Positions 7,356 through 16,176 of a stretch of DNA of 64,000 nt are shown here, piece after piece. Below the pieces are notes generated by a model that was not told the origin of the DNA, made no database searches, and saw nothing but the letters and a program-made list of their open reading frames with translations. Where the stretch lies: assembly GCF_021083185.1 (NCBI RefSeq), contig NZ_JAIGQB010000006.1, forward strand, positions 124,001-188,000, written 5' to 3'. Position 1 is the first letter of the stretch, and every line of letters begins with the position of its first letter. This DNA comes from Nocardioides furvisabuli (GTDB lineage Bacteria; Actinomycetota; Actinomycetes; Propionibacteriales; Nocardioidaceae). Both the position numbers and the translations under genes were made by a program.

Positions 7356-8594
7356 GTGAGTGCCCGTCCCGTGAGCCTGGCAGCGACCGCGCTGGCCTCG
7401 GCCCTGCTCGTCAGTGCCTGCGCAGCACCCGCCGCCGACAGCCCGGCGACCTCGGCCGACCGCCCGTGGGACGAGGTGCTGGCTGAAGCGGAGGGCCAGA
7501 CCGTGGACCTGTGGATGTACGGCGGTGACGAGCGTGGCAACGCCTACGTCGACGACGTGCTGGCCCCGGCGGCCGCCGACCTCGGCGTCACGGTGCGGAG
7601 GGTGCCGGTGGCGGACACCAAGGACGCGATGCGACGTCTGCTCGCCGAGCGGGCCGCCGGCGAGGACGAGGGTTCCGTGGACCTGGTCTGGGTCAACGGC
7701 GACAACTTCGCCACCGGCCAGGAGGCTGGTGCGTGGCTGTGCGGCTGGTCCGACGACCTGCCGAACATGCGCTACGTCAGCGACGAGGACCCCCTGGTGA
7801 GCGAGGACTTCGGCGTGCCGGTCGAGGGGTGCGAGTCGCCGTGGCACAAGGCGCAGTTCACCTTCGCCTACGACTCCGCCCGGGTCACGGATCCGCCGGC
7901 CACGGTCGCCGGGCTCCTCGACTGGGCCGAGGCCAACCCCGGTCGCTTCACCTATCCCGCGCCGCCGGACTTCACCGGCTCGGTGTTCGTCCGGCAGGCC
8001 CTCTACGCGCTGTCCGGCGGAGCGGAGGGAGTCCCGGCGGCCTTCGACGAGGGTGCGTACGACGAGCTCACGCCGGCGCTGTGGGAGCGGCTGCGCGACC
8101 TCGCGCCCGCGCTGTGGCGCGAGGGGCGCACGCACCCGCGCGACCAGGTCGCGCTGGACCGGCTGTTCGCCGACGGCCAGGTGGACTTCACCATGACCTA
8201 CGGTCCGGCGACCCTCACCGAGCTGGTCGAGGACGGCACCTTCGCGCCGACCACCCGCGTGCTGTCCGTGGAGGACGGGACGATCGGCAACGCCAGCTTC
8301 CTCGCCATCCCGGCCAGCTCGCCGGACCAGGCCGGGGCGATGGCCGTCGCCGACCTCGCGCTGTCGCCCGAGCAGCAGGTCGCGAAGGCCGACCCCGACG
8401 TGTGGGGACAGTTCACCGTCCTCGACATCGCGCTGCTCGAGGACGACGCGGCCCATGCCTTCGACCGGCTGCCGGACTCACCGGTGGTGCCGGCGTACGA
8501 CGAGCTGTCCCGCAACGCGCAGCCGGAGCTCTCCTCGTCGTGGGTGACTCCGCTCGACGAGGGCTGGCGACGCGAGGTCCTCGGCCGCCCATGA
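7356..8594 (+). CDS. ABC transporter substrate-binding lipoprotein, YnjB-like
   Basis: 412 residues from a GTG at 7356 with AGGAGA upstream. The lipoprotein signal ends at Cys22 (LLVSAC). The mature part reads as a type II periplasmic binding fold with an early LWMYGGDERGNAYVDD segment and DLVWVNGDNF, similar in layout to the E. coli YnjB family (COG4134), whose ligand is undefined. It is followed without gap by two permeases and an ATPase, a complete importer. The stop overlaps the permease ATG. Confidence 0.85.
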   Translation: MSARPVSLAATALASALLVSACAAPAADSPATSADRPWDEVLAEAEGQTVDLWMYGGDERGNAYVDDVLAPAAADLGVTVRRVPVADTKDAMRRLLAERAAGEDEGSVDLVWVNGDNFATGQEAGAWLCGWSDDLPNMRYVSDEDPLVSEDFGVPVEGCESPWHKAQFTFAYDSARVTDPPATVAGLLDWAEANPGRFTYPAPPDFTGSVFVRQALYALSGGAEGVPAAFDEGAYDELTPALWERLRDLAPALWREGRTHPRDQVALDRLFADGQVDFTMTYGPATLTELVEDGTFAPTTRVLSVEDGTIGNASFLAIPASSPDQAGAMAVADLALSPEQQVAKADPDVWGQFTVLDIALLEDDAAHAFDRLPDSPVVPAYDELSRNAQPELSSSWVTPLDEGWRREVLGRP

Positions 8595-9442
8595 GGAGCC
8601 CGGGGGTGAGCGGTGCCGCGCCCGGGATCGTGGCCATCACCGTGGTCGCGGGCACCGGCATGGCTGCGGTGGTGGCCACCTCGGTCGGGCTGATGCCGTT
8701 GTACGGGAAGCCCGCGCCGAGCCTCGACGGCTGGCGCTCGGCGGCGCCCGACCTGGTGGCCGGCATCGGGGAGTCGCTGCTGATCGCGCTGCCGGCGACG
8801 GTGCTCGCGGCCCTGGTCGGCTTCCTCCTGGCGGCGCTGATGCTCGGCGGTGGCCGGGCGGCGTCCGTCGTACGCCTGGCGTGCCTCGCGGTGCTCGCGG
8901 TGCCACACCTGGTGGGAGCGACCTCGGTGTCGCTGCTGTTGAGCGACGGGGGAGTCGCCGCCCGGCTCGCAGCGCCGGCCGGGGGCGACGGCTGGCCGGC
9001 ACTCGTCGGCGGTCCGTGGCCGGTCGCGACCGTCCTGGAGCTGGCGTGGAAGGAGTCGGCGTTCGTCGCCCTCGTCGTCCTGGCCGCGGTCGCGCCGGGC
9101 CATCGCATGCGGATGCAGGTCGCGGCGGGTCTGGGGGCACGCCCCGTGCAACGGGTCCTCCGGGTGCTGGTGCCCACGGCCGCACCCGCTGTCGGAGCTG
9201 CCTCGCTGGTGACGCTCGTCTACGCCATCGGGTCCTACGAGGTGGCGTGGCTGCTGGGGCGTGCGGTCCCCGAACCCCTGCCGGTGCTGGCCTTCCGGCT
9301 CTTCGGCTCCATCGAGCTGACCGACCGACCGGCTGCCGCGGCGGCTGCAGTGACCGGCTCCGCCCTGGCCCTCTGCGTCGCCGTGCCAGCGCTCGCGGCA
9401 CTGCCGCGACTGCGGTCACTCTCGACGGGCGGTGCGCCGTGA
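8591..9442 (+). CDS. ABC transporter permease (first half of a YnjC-like pair)
   Basis: 283 residues with about six membrane spans. A BPD_transp_1-type EAA loop is visible around AAGLGARPVQRVLRVLVP. The ATG at 8591 overlaps the binding-protein stop (ATGA), and its own TGA overlaps the GTG of the next permease. In E. coli YnjC is one fused permease; here the two halves are separate genes. Confidence 0.85.
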   Translation: MRSPGVSGAAPGIVAITVVAGTGMAAVVATSVGLMPLYGKPAPSLDGWRSAAPDLVAGIGESLLIALPATVLAALVGFLLAALMLGGGRAASVVRLACLAVLAVPHLVGATSVSLLLSDGGVAARLAAPAGGDGWPALVGGPWPVATVLELAWKESAFVALVVLAAVAPGHRMRMQVAAGLGARPVQRVLRVLVPTAAPAVGAASLVTLVYAIGSYEVAWLLGRAVPEPLPVLAFRLFGSIELTDRPAAAAAAVTGSALALCVAVPALAALPRLRSLSTGGAP

Positions 9443-10266
9443 CGCGGGTCGTGCGCACGGCCGGCCTGGTGCTGGCGCTGCTCTGGCTGGTCGTGCCGCT
9501 CGCCCCCGTGCTGGTGTGGGCGGGGGCGGAGCGCTGGAGCTTCCCCGACCTGCTTCCTCGCGACTGGGGGGTGTCGGGATGGCGCGAGGCAGCCTCCGCC
9601 GGACTTCCGCTCGCGCTGCTGCGCTCGCTCGTGCTGGGTCTCGCGGTTGCTGCCGTCGCGACTCCGCTGGGGGTGATGACCGGACGGGTGCTCGGCTGGC
9701 GCCTCACCGGGCGCCCCCGGATGGTGGTCGCCCTGCTGCTTGTCCCGCTGGTCCTGCCGCCCTTCGCCGTGGCCATGGGCCTCGACGTGGTGCTGATCCG
9801 GGTCGGGCTGCACGAGCTGGTATCGGTGGTGCTGCTGCTGTCCGTGGTCGCGATCCCCTACACGGCGTACACCAGCGCGACCGCGTTCGCGCGGACGTCG
9901 CCGGAGCTGGAGGCCCAGGCGCGGGCCCTGGGGGCGACGCCCCGCCAGGCGCGGCTGCGGGTCGTGCTGCCCGCCGTGCGCGGCAGCATCCTCGTGGCGG
10001 CGCTGCTGGCCTTCCTGGTCGGGTGGAGCGACTACGTCGTCACGCTGCTGGTGGGTGGCGGGCAGCTCGTGACCGCGCCCGTCCTGCTGGGAGCCGCGGC
10101 GTCCGGCTCCGGGAACGATGCGACGGTCGCCGCGATGGCGCTGGCCACCGTCGCGCCACCCGTGGTCCTGGTGACCGTCGCCGCCCTCCGGGTCCGAGGC
10201 AGCGGTCGCACCGCGCCGGCGGACCGTCTGCCCGAGCCCGTGCCCGACCACGAGAGGATGCGCTGA
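9439..10266 (+). CDS. ABC transporter permease (second half of a YnjC-like pair)
   Basis: 275 residues from a GTG at 9439 that overlaps the previous stop. About six spans, with the cytoplasmic EAA loop ELEAQARALGATPRQARLRV, which docks onto the ATPase. The TGA shares a base with the ATG of the ATPase gene (TGATG). The substrate is unknown; the genes alone do not tell whether it is a metal, thiamine-like compound or polyamine. Confidence 0.87.
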   Translation: MTRVVRTAGLVLALLWLVVPLAPVLVWAGAERWSFPDLLPRDWGVSGWREAASAGLPLALLRSLVLGLAVAAVATPLGVMTGRVLGWRLTGRPRMVVALLLVPLVLPPFAVAMGLDVVLIRVGLHELVSVVLLLSVVAIPYTAYTSATAFARTSPELEAQARALGATPRQARLRVVLPAVRGSILVAALLAFLVGWSDYVVTLLVGGGQLVTAPVLLGAAASGSGNDATVAAMALATVAPPVVLVTVAALRVRGSGRTAPADRLPEPVPDHERMR

Positions 10267-11417
10267 TGAGCACGCTGGAGGTCCGCGACGTGTGGCACCG
10301 CTACCCCGACGCGGACGCCCCTGCCCTCCGGGGCGCATCCGTCGCGGTCGCGGACGGCGAGATGGTCTCCGTCGTCGGACCCTCGGGGTCCGGCAAGAGC
10401 ACCCTCCTGCGCGTCGCTGCGGGCCTGTTGCGCTCCACCTCCGGCGAGGTGCTGGTGGACGGCCGCGACGTCGCCGACCAGCCCACCGAGCGGCGCGACC
10501 TCACGGTGATGTTCCAGCACCCGCTGCTCTTCGAGCACCTCGACGTCGCCGGCAACGTCGCCTTCGCCCCTCGGCTGGCCGGCTCCGGACGTCGCGAGGC
10601 CCGCCGGTGTGCCCGGCGCTACCTGCGCCTGGTCCACCTCGAGGGAATGGACTCGCGCGACGTCGCGTCGCTGTCCGGTGGCCAGCAGCAGCGGGTCGCG
10701 CTCGCCCGGGCGCTGGCGGCCGAGCGCGGCGCCCTGCTCCTCGACGAGCCCTTCAGCTCCCTCGACCGTGAGCTCCGGGCCTCGATGCACGACCTGCTCG
10801 TCGAGGTGCGCGCCGCGTTGGCGCCGACCATCCTGATGGTCACCCACGACCTCGACGAGGCGGCGCTCGCCGAGTCGAGCGTCGTGCTCATCGACGGGCG
10901 CGTGCACCAGCACGCGCCGATGACCGAGATCTACCGGCGGCCGGCGACAGTCGCCGTCGCCCGCCTGCTGGGCGGCTTCACCGAGATCGCCGGCACGGTC
11001 CGCGACGGTGTGCACCACTGCGCTTGGGGACGGCTCCCTGTCGCCGCCGAGGGAGCGGGGGACGGTGCCGCGGTGCTCCTGGTGCGTCGCGAGGCGCTGC
11101 GTCTGGAGGTGGACGCCGACCTCGGCGCCGGACCGGGGATCGGGGCCCGTGTCGTACGCCGGCGTCCCATCGGCACGCGCGTCGTGGTCTCCCTCGTGGG
11201 CGACGACGACTCGCCCCTGGAGGTGGAGCTCCCGGTCGGTGAGGACGTCCGGCCGGGCGCCCGGTTCCGGGTCGTGCTGTCCGACAGGCGTGCGCCTCAG
11301 TGGGCAGTGCGGGACGAGCGACCCGGGAGTGCCGCGCCGGCGCTGGCGGGGGAGCCCGAGGAGGACACGCGCCGCCCTGTGGTCGACGGCGGGAGGAGCT
11401 CCGTCGGACCTGCTTGA
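10266..11417 (+). CDS. ABC transporter ATP-binding protein (YnjD-like) with C-terminal extension
   Basis: 383 residues. Walker A GPSGSGKST, Q-loop MFQHP, signature LSGGQQQR, Walker B LLLDEPF and H-loop VTHDLDE are all intact, so it should be active. After about residue 235 a C-terminal region of some 120 residues resembles the TOBE-type regulatory domains of binding-protein-dependent importers (RARVVRRR, LEVELPVGEDVRPGARFRV). YnjD itself is much shorter, so this ATPase is closer in architecture to CysA/PotA-type subunits. It is the last gene of the importer operon. Confidence 0.9.
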   Translation: MSTLEVRDVWHRYPDADAPALRGASVAVADGEMVSVVGPSGSGKSTLLRVAAGLLRSTSGEVLVDGRDVADQPTERRDLTVMFQHPLLFEHLDVAGNVAFAPRLAGSGRREARRCARRYLRLVHLEGMDSRDVASLSGGQQQRVALARALAAERGALLLDEPFSSLDRELRASMHDLLVEVRAALAPTILMVTHDLDEAALAESSVVLIDGRVHQHAPMTEIYRRPATVAVARLLGGFTEIAGTVRDGVHHCAWGRLPVAAEGAGDGAAVLLVRREALRLEVDADLGAGPGIGARVVRRRPIGTRVVVSLVGDDDSPLEVELPVGEDVRPGARFRVVLSDRRAPQWAVRDERPGSAAPALAGEPEEDTRRPVVDGGRSSVGPA

Positions 11418-11483
11418 CCTGGGCGCCGCGATGATGCGCGAAGCACTCGACGCGGCCATGACTCGGCGCTAGCGTCGAGGGGC

Positions 11484-13937
11484 ATGAGCCGACGCAGCGT
11501 CACGACCAGCACCGTCTCCGGACGCCCTCTGGGTCGAGCCGAGCTCCGGCGCATCGACGCGTGGTGGCGCGCGGCGAACTACCTCTCGGTGGGCCAGATC
11601 TACCTGATGGACAACCCGCTGCTGCGCGACGCCCTGGTGGCCGAGCACGTGAAGCCGCGTCTCCTCGGCCACTGGGGCACCACCCCCGGCCTGAACTTCC
11701 TCTACGCCCACCTCAACCGGGTGATCACCGCGCGCGACCTCGACATGATCTACATCATCGGCCCGGGTCACGGTGGTCCCGGGCTGGTCGCCTCCGCATG
11801 GTTGGAGGGCACCTACACCGAGGTGTACCCCGGCATCACCCAGGACGCCGAAGGCATGAGGCGGCTGTTCCACCAGTTCTCGTTCCCCGGCGGCATCCCC
11901 AGCCACGTCGCCCCCGAGACGCCGGGCTCCATCCACGAGGGTGGCGAGCTCGGCTACTCCCTCTCCCACGCCTACGGTGCCGCCTTCGACAACCCCGACC
12001 TGGTCGTCGCCGCCGTCGTCGGGGACGGAGAGGCCGAGACCGGCCCGCTCGCGACGAGCTGGCACTCCAACAAGTTCATCGACCCCGCCCGCGACGGTGC
12101 CGTGCTTCCGATCCTCCACCTCAACGGCTACAAGATCGCCAACCCGACCGTGCTGGCGCGCATCAGGCAGGACGAGCTCACGTCCCTGATGCGCGGCTAC
12201 GGGCACACGCCCTACGTCGTCGAGGGGTCCGAACCGGCCGAGATGCACCAGGCGTTCGCCGCGACCCTGGACCACTGCCTGGACGAGATCCGCGAGATCC
12301 AGGCCGAGGCCCGTGCCCCGCGTCGGCGCACGGGTGCGGTGTCACGTCGTCCGTGGCCCATGATCGTGCTGCGCTCCCCGAAGGGCTGGACCGGACCCAA
12401 GGAGCTCGACGGCAAGAGGATCGAGGACTCCTGGCGCTCCCACCAGGTGCCGTTCGCCGATGCCCGGGGCAACGACTCGCACCGCGAGGTGCTCGAGACC
12501 TGGATGCGCAGCTACAGGCCCGAGGAGCTCTTCGACGCCGACGGCGCCCCGGTGCCGGAGATCGCGGCGCTCCACCCCGCCGGAGATCGTCGGATGAGCG
12601 CCAACCCGCACGCCAACGGCGGCCTTCTCCTGCGCGACCTCAGGATGCCCGACTTCCGCGACTACGCCGTCGCCGTGGAAGCGCCCGGCACCGGCTCGGT
12701 GGAGTCCACCCGAGTCCTCGGCACGTTCCTCCGGGACGTGATGGCACGCAACATGGACAACTTCCGCCTGTTCTCCCCGGACGAGAACAACTCGAACCGT
12801 CTCCAGGACGTCCTCGAGGTGACTGATCGGACCTGGAACGCCGTGTCCCTGCCCCACGACGACCACCTCGCCGTCGACGGCCGGGTCATGGAGATCCTCT
12901 CCGAGCACACCTGCGAAGGTTGGCTCGAGGGCTACCTGCTCACCGGGCGACACGGGCTGTTCTCCTGCTACGAGGCGTTCATCCACCTCGTCGACTCGAT
13001 GTTCAACCAGCACGCGAAGTGGCTCAAGGTCACCAACGACATCCCCTGGCGCCGCCCCATCGCCTCCCTGAACTACCTGCTCACCTCGCACGTGTGGCGC
13101 CAGGACCACAACGGCTTCTCCCACCAGGACCCCGGCTTCATCGACCACGTGATGAACAAGAAGGCCTCGGTCGTCCGCGTCTACCTGCCCGCGGACGCGA
13201 ACACCCTGCTGTCGGTCGCCGACCACTGCCTGCGGTCCAAGCAGTACGTCAACGTCATCGTGGCCGGCAAGCAGCCCGCCCCCCAGTACCTGGACATGGA
13301 CGAGGCCATCGTCCACGCCACCAAGGGCATCGGGATCTGGGACTGGGCCAGCACCGACCAGGGCCAGGAACCCGACGTCGTCATCGGCTGCGCCGGCGAC
13401 GTACCGACCATGGAGGCGCTGGCCGCTGTCTCCCTGCTCCGAGACTTCTTCCCCGACCTGAGGATCAGGTTCGTCAACGTCGTGGACCTGATGCGCCTCC
13501 AGGACGAGCGCGAGCACCCTCACGGCTTGTCCGAGGCGGAGTTCGACGCGTTGTTCACGCGCGACAAGCCGATCATCTTCGCCTACCACGGCTACCCGTG
13601 GTTGATCCACCGACTGACCTACAGGCGCACCAACCACGCCAACCTGCACGTGCGCGGCTACAAGGAGGAGGGCACCACCACGACCCCCTTCGACATGACC
13701 GTGATGAACCAGATCGACCGGTTCGACCTCGCGATGGACGTGATCGACCGGGTGCCGCGACTGCAGGCCACGTCGGGAGCGGCGCGCGAGCAGCTGAAGA
13801 ACAAGCTCGTCGAGCACAAGATCCACGTCCGCTCGCACGGTGAGGACCTGGAGGAGATCCGGAGCTGGCGGTGGACCCCCACGGTCGGTCCCGACCTCAC
13901 GACCGAGGACCCCGCCCGCGACGCCCCCGAGGGTTGA
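11484..13937 (+). CDS. xfp: Xylulose-5-phosphate/fructose-6-phosphate phosphoketolase
   Basis: 817 residues, the usual family length. Characteristic stretches are the N-terminal [42 protein letters not shown] and the thiamine diphosphate site [10 protein letters not shown]. The enzyme cleaves xylulose-5-P or fructose-6-P with phosphate to acetyl phosphate plus glyceraldehyde-3-P or erythrose-4-P. The next gene, four bases on, is acetate kinase, which would turn acetyl phosphate into acetate and ATP. GAGGGG sits just before the ATG at 11484. The cluster context suggests use under low oxygen or stress (inference). Confidence 0.95.
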   Translation: MSRRSVTTSTVSGRPLGRAELRRIDAWWRAANYLSVGQIYLMDNPLLRDALVAEHVKPRLLGHWGTTPGLNFLYAHLNRVITARDLDMIYIIGPGHGGPGLVASAWLEGTYTEVYPGITQDAEGMRRLFHQFSFPGGIPSHVAPETPGSIHEGGELGYSLSHAYGAAFDNPDLVVAAVVGDGEAETGPLATSWHSNKFIDPARDGAVLPILHLNGYKIANPTVLARIRQDELTSLMRGYGHTPYVVEGSEPAEMHQAFAATLDHCLDEIREIQAEARAPRRRTGAVSRRPWPMIVLRSPKGWTGPKELDGKRIEDSWRSHQVPFADARGNDSHREVLETWMRSYRPEELFDADGAPVPEIAALHPAGDRRMSANPHANGGLLLRDLRMPDFRDYAVAVEAPGTGSVESTRVLGTFLRDVMARNMDNFRLFSPDENNSNRLQDVLEVTDRTWNAVSLPHDDHLAVDGRVMEILSEHTCEGWLEGYLLTGRHGLFSCYEAFIHLVDSMFNQHAKWLKVTNDIPWRRPIASLNYLLTSHVWRQDHNGFSHQDPGFIDHVMNKKASVVRVYLPADANTLLSVADHCLRSKQYVNVIVAGKQPAPQYLDMDEAIVHATKGIGIWDWASTDQGQEPDVVIGCAGDVPTMEALAAVSLLRDFFPDLRIRFVNVVDLMRLQDEREHPHGLSEAEFDALFTRDKPIIFAYHGYPWLIHRLTYRRTNHANLHVRGYKEEGTTTTPFDMTVMNQIDRFDLAMDVIDRVPRLQATSGAAREQLKNKLVEHKIHVRSHGEDLEEIRSWRWTPTVGPDLTTEDPARDAPEG

Positions 13938-13941
13938 ACCG

Positions 13942-15081
13942 GTGCGGGTGCTGGTGGTCAACGCCGGCTCGAGCAGCCTGAAGCTCGCCGTGATGGACGG
14001 CGACCGCCCGGTCGTAGCCACCACGGTGGAGCGATGGGACGGCGAGCAGGACCTCGCTGCGATCGCCGGGTTCGTCGAGGAGGTCGGCACGGTCGATGCC
14101 ATCGGGCACCGCATCGTCCACGGCGGGCCACGGCTGACGGAGTCCGTGCCCCTCGATGGGGACGTCCTGACCTACCTCGACTCGATCGAGGACCTCGCGC
14201 CCCTGCACAACCCGCGAGCGGTCGCGGGCATCCGCGTCATGCGTCAGCTGTTGCCGGACGTCCCCGAGGTCGCGTGCTTCGACACCACGTTCCACAGCGG
14301 CCTCCCCGCCGCAGCCCACACCTACGCGCTCCCCAAGGCCTGGAACCAGCGGTGGGGGCTTCGGCGGTACGGCTTCCACGGGCTCAGCCACGCCCATGCC
14401 GTACGCCGAGCAGCCGAGCTCGTCGACAGGGACCTCGCAGACCTGCGGGTGATCTCGTGCCACCTGGGAGCGGGTGCGTCACTTGCTGCGTTGCGCGACG
14501 GTCGCTGCGTCGACACCACGATGGGGTTCACCCCCGTCGAGGGCCTGGTCATGGCCACCCGCTGCGGGTCGGTCGACCCGGGCCTGCTCCTCTGGCTGCT
14601 GCAGCACGGCGGCCAGAGCCCGGCCGGCCTCTCCGACGTCGTCGAGCACCGGTCAGGTCTGAAGGGCCTCTCAGGCACGTCGGGGGACCTGCGCGACGTG
14701 CTGGCTGCCAGGGACGGCGGTGACGCCGACGCGGCGCTGGCGTTCGACGTGTTCATCCACCGGCTACGACGCGAGATCGGCGCCATGGCCGCGAGCAGCG
14801 GCGGGCTCGACCTGCTCGTCTTCACCGGGGGGATCGGCGAGCACCAGGCCGAGGTCAGGTCCCTTGCCGTGTACGGTGCCCACCACCTCGGGGCGTCCAT
14901 CGACGAGCAGGTCAACGCGGTGGCCGACTCCGACGGCGACATCAGCGAGCCCGGTGCTCGGGCACGCACGGTCGTGGTCACCGCGTCCGAGGCTTCGGAG
15001 ATCGCACGCGAGACGAGACGGGTGCTCGGGCGCTCCGACCTCGGTCCGGCTCCTCCAGACGCTCCGGCCACCCCTGCGTGA
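13942..15081 (+). CDS. ackA: Acetate kinase
   Basis: 379 residues from a GTG at 13942. The family signature VLVVNAGSSSLKL opens the protein; HRIVHGG, FDTTFH, RRYGFHGLSH, HLGAGAS and FTGGIGEH cover the substrate and ATP sites. It transfers phosphate from acetyl phosphate to ADP. Only four bases separate it from xfp, so they form one unit, a phosphoketolase-acetate kinase ATP-forming shunt. No phosphotransacetylase gene is present nearby. Confidence 0.95.
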   Translation: MRVLVVNAGSSSLKLAVMDGDRPVVATTVERWDGEQDLAAIAGFVEEVGTVDAIGHRIVHGGPRLTESVPLDGDVLTYLDSIEDLAPLHNPRAVAGIRVMRQLLPDVPEVACFDTTFHSGLPAAAHTYALPKAWNQRWGLRRYGFHGLSHAHAVRRAAELVDRDLADLRVISCHLGAGASLAALRDGRCVDTTMGFTPVEGLVMATRCGSVDPGLLLWLLQHGGQSPAGLSDVVEHRSGLKGLSGTSGDLRDVLAARDGGDADAALAFDVFIHRLRREIGAMAASSGGLDLLVFTGGIGEHQAEVRSLAVYGAHHLGASIDEQVNAVADSDGDISEPGARARTVVVTASEASEIARETRRVLGRSDLGPAPPDAPATPA

Positions 15082-15192
15082 GCCCCGTCTCGGCGCGAGG
15101 ACGTTCCCGCAGGGGGTGCTGTCCACGTGCGCGAGGGGAGATGCGGGTCGAGCGAGCCCGTCCCCCCAGCTGCTCCCACCAGCGGGGATGCG

Positions 15193-15236
15193 CAGGACCT
15201 TGGGCCGGAGTGTCGAGGTCCTGGGACCCTGTGCGC
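15193..15236 (+). promoter_or_regulatory. Possible paired DosR/DevR-like boxes before the stress protein gene
   Basis: AGGACCTTGGGCCG (15194-15207) and GGGACCCTGTGCGC (15223-15236) both resemble the actinobacterial dormancy-regulator box GGGACCTTCGGCCC (11 and 10 of 14 by eye). They lie roughly 30-70 bp before the ATG at 15265, and such boxes often occur in pairs. Similarity only; the second copy is weak. Confidence 0.35.
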
Positions 15237-15264
15237 AAGGTGCCGCATCGGTGAGCGTGGAGGC

Positions 15265-15936
15265 ATGGATCCGATCGTGAGTCTGATCGTCGTGGCGGGC
15301 TGGGTGAGTCTCGGGCTCTTCGTGGGGCTGTGGATGGTGCGTCGCGGTCACGACCCGCGCTGGACGGTCATAGCGGTGGTCCTCGGTCCCGTGTTCGTGC
15401 CCATCGCGCTGGAGCTGGTGGAGCGGGTCCCCCGGCTGGCGGCGTCCGGTCCCGACGCGCTCGGGGAACGAGAGGATCAGGCCGTCACCGGGCCGAGAGT
15501 GCTGGTCGGGTTGGACGGATCTGCGGAGTCCCGTCGGGCACTGACCCAAGCCATGGATCTGCTCGGCGAACGATGCAGCCTGCTCATGCTGGCCGAAGTC
15601 GTGTCCTACGACGCGACCGAGCGTGATGCACAGTCCGAGATCGAGGCAGCGGCAGAGCGCCTGGCAGTGTCGGCCGCCGAGGTGGGGGAGACCGGGGTCG
15701 ACGTGCAGTTCGAGGTGCTGGCCGGACCACCGGGCGAGGCTCTGCGACGATTCGCCGACGATCAGGGCATGGACCTGCTGGTGGTGGGGCGCCGCGGTTG
15801 TGGGCTGACCTCACATCTGCTCGGCAGTGTCTCAGGTGACCTGGTTCGTCGGTCGCACCTGCCGGTGCTCGTCGTCGATCCCACCTCGCCGCTGCCGACC
15901 GCGCCCGAGGCCGAGCGATCCCCGCAGACCGTCTAG
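15265..15936 (+). CDS. Universal stress protein with N-terminal membrane segment
   Basis: 223 residues. Residues 1-60 hold two hydrophobic segments (SLIVVAGWVSLGLFVGLWMV and VIAVVLGPVFVPIAL). Residues 75-210 form a UspA domain starting RVLVGLDGS, with the ATP-binding motif GRRGCGLTSHLLGS. Membrane-anchored Usp proteins are less common than soluble ones and may link energy status to the membrane. AGGC just precedes the ATG at 15265; frames further upstream lack hydrophobic or Usp features. Possible dormancy-regulator boxes lie before it. Confidence 0.85.
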   Translation: MDPIVSLIVVAGWVSLGLFVGLWMVRRGHDPRWTVIAVVLGPVFVPIALELVERVPRLAASGPDALGEREDQAVTGPRVLVGLDGSAESRRALTQAMDLLGERCSLLMLAEVVSYDATERDAQSEIEAAAERLAVSAAEVGETGVDVQFEVLAGPPGEALRRFADDQGMDLLVVGRRGCGLTSHLLGSVSGDLVRRSHLPVLVVDPTSPLPTAPEAERSPQTV

Positions 15937-15985
15937 TCGAGCGAGGTCCCTCCCATGCCATGGGCCGACGAAGGGCATCTGCTGA

Positions 15986-15999
15986 GGGACCTTCGGCCC
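15986..15999 (+). promoter_or_regulatory. Strong DosR/DevR-like box before the P-type ATPase
   Basis: The sequence GGGACCTTCGGCCC matches very well, as I recall it, the box bound by DosR/DevR dormancy regulators in actinobacteria. It lies in the 240-bp gap between the stress protein and the P-type ATPase, about 180 bp before the ATPase start. A divergent partial copy (GGGCCGACGAAGGGC) lies just upstream at 15962-15976. Confidence 0.5.
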
Positions 16000-16176
16000 A
16001 TTGGCCACGCGGGCAGGGTGCTGAACGCTGGAGGCATCACACACGACTGACAGGGTCATCATGTATCCCTCACCTGGCCGGCAGATCGCCCCGCTGGCCG
16101 GCGGCGTCGCGGCGAGCGCACCCCCCGCGGCTCTGTCACGGGAGACGCTGCGCGGGCCCCACCGGCCTGTTCGCCG

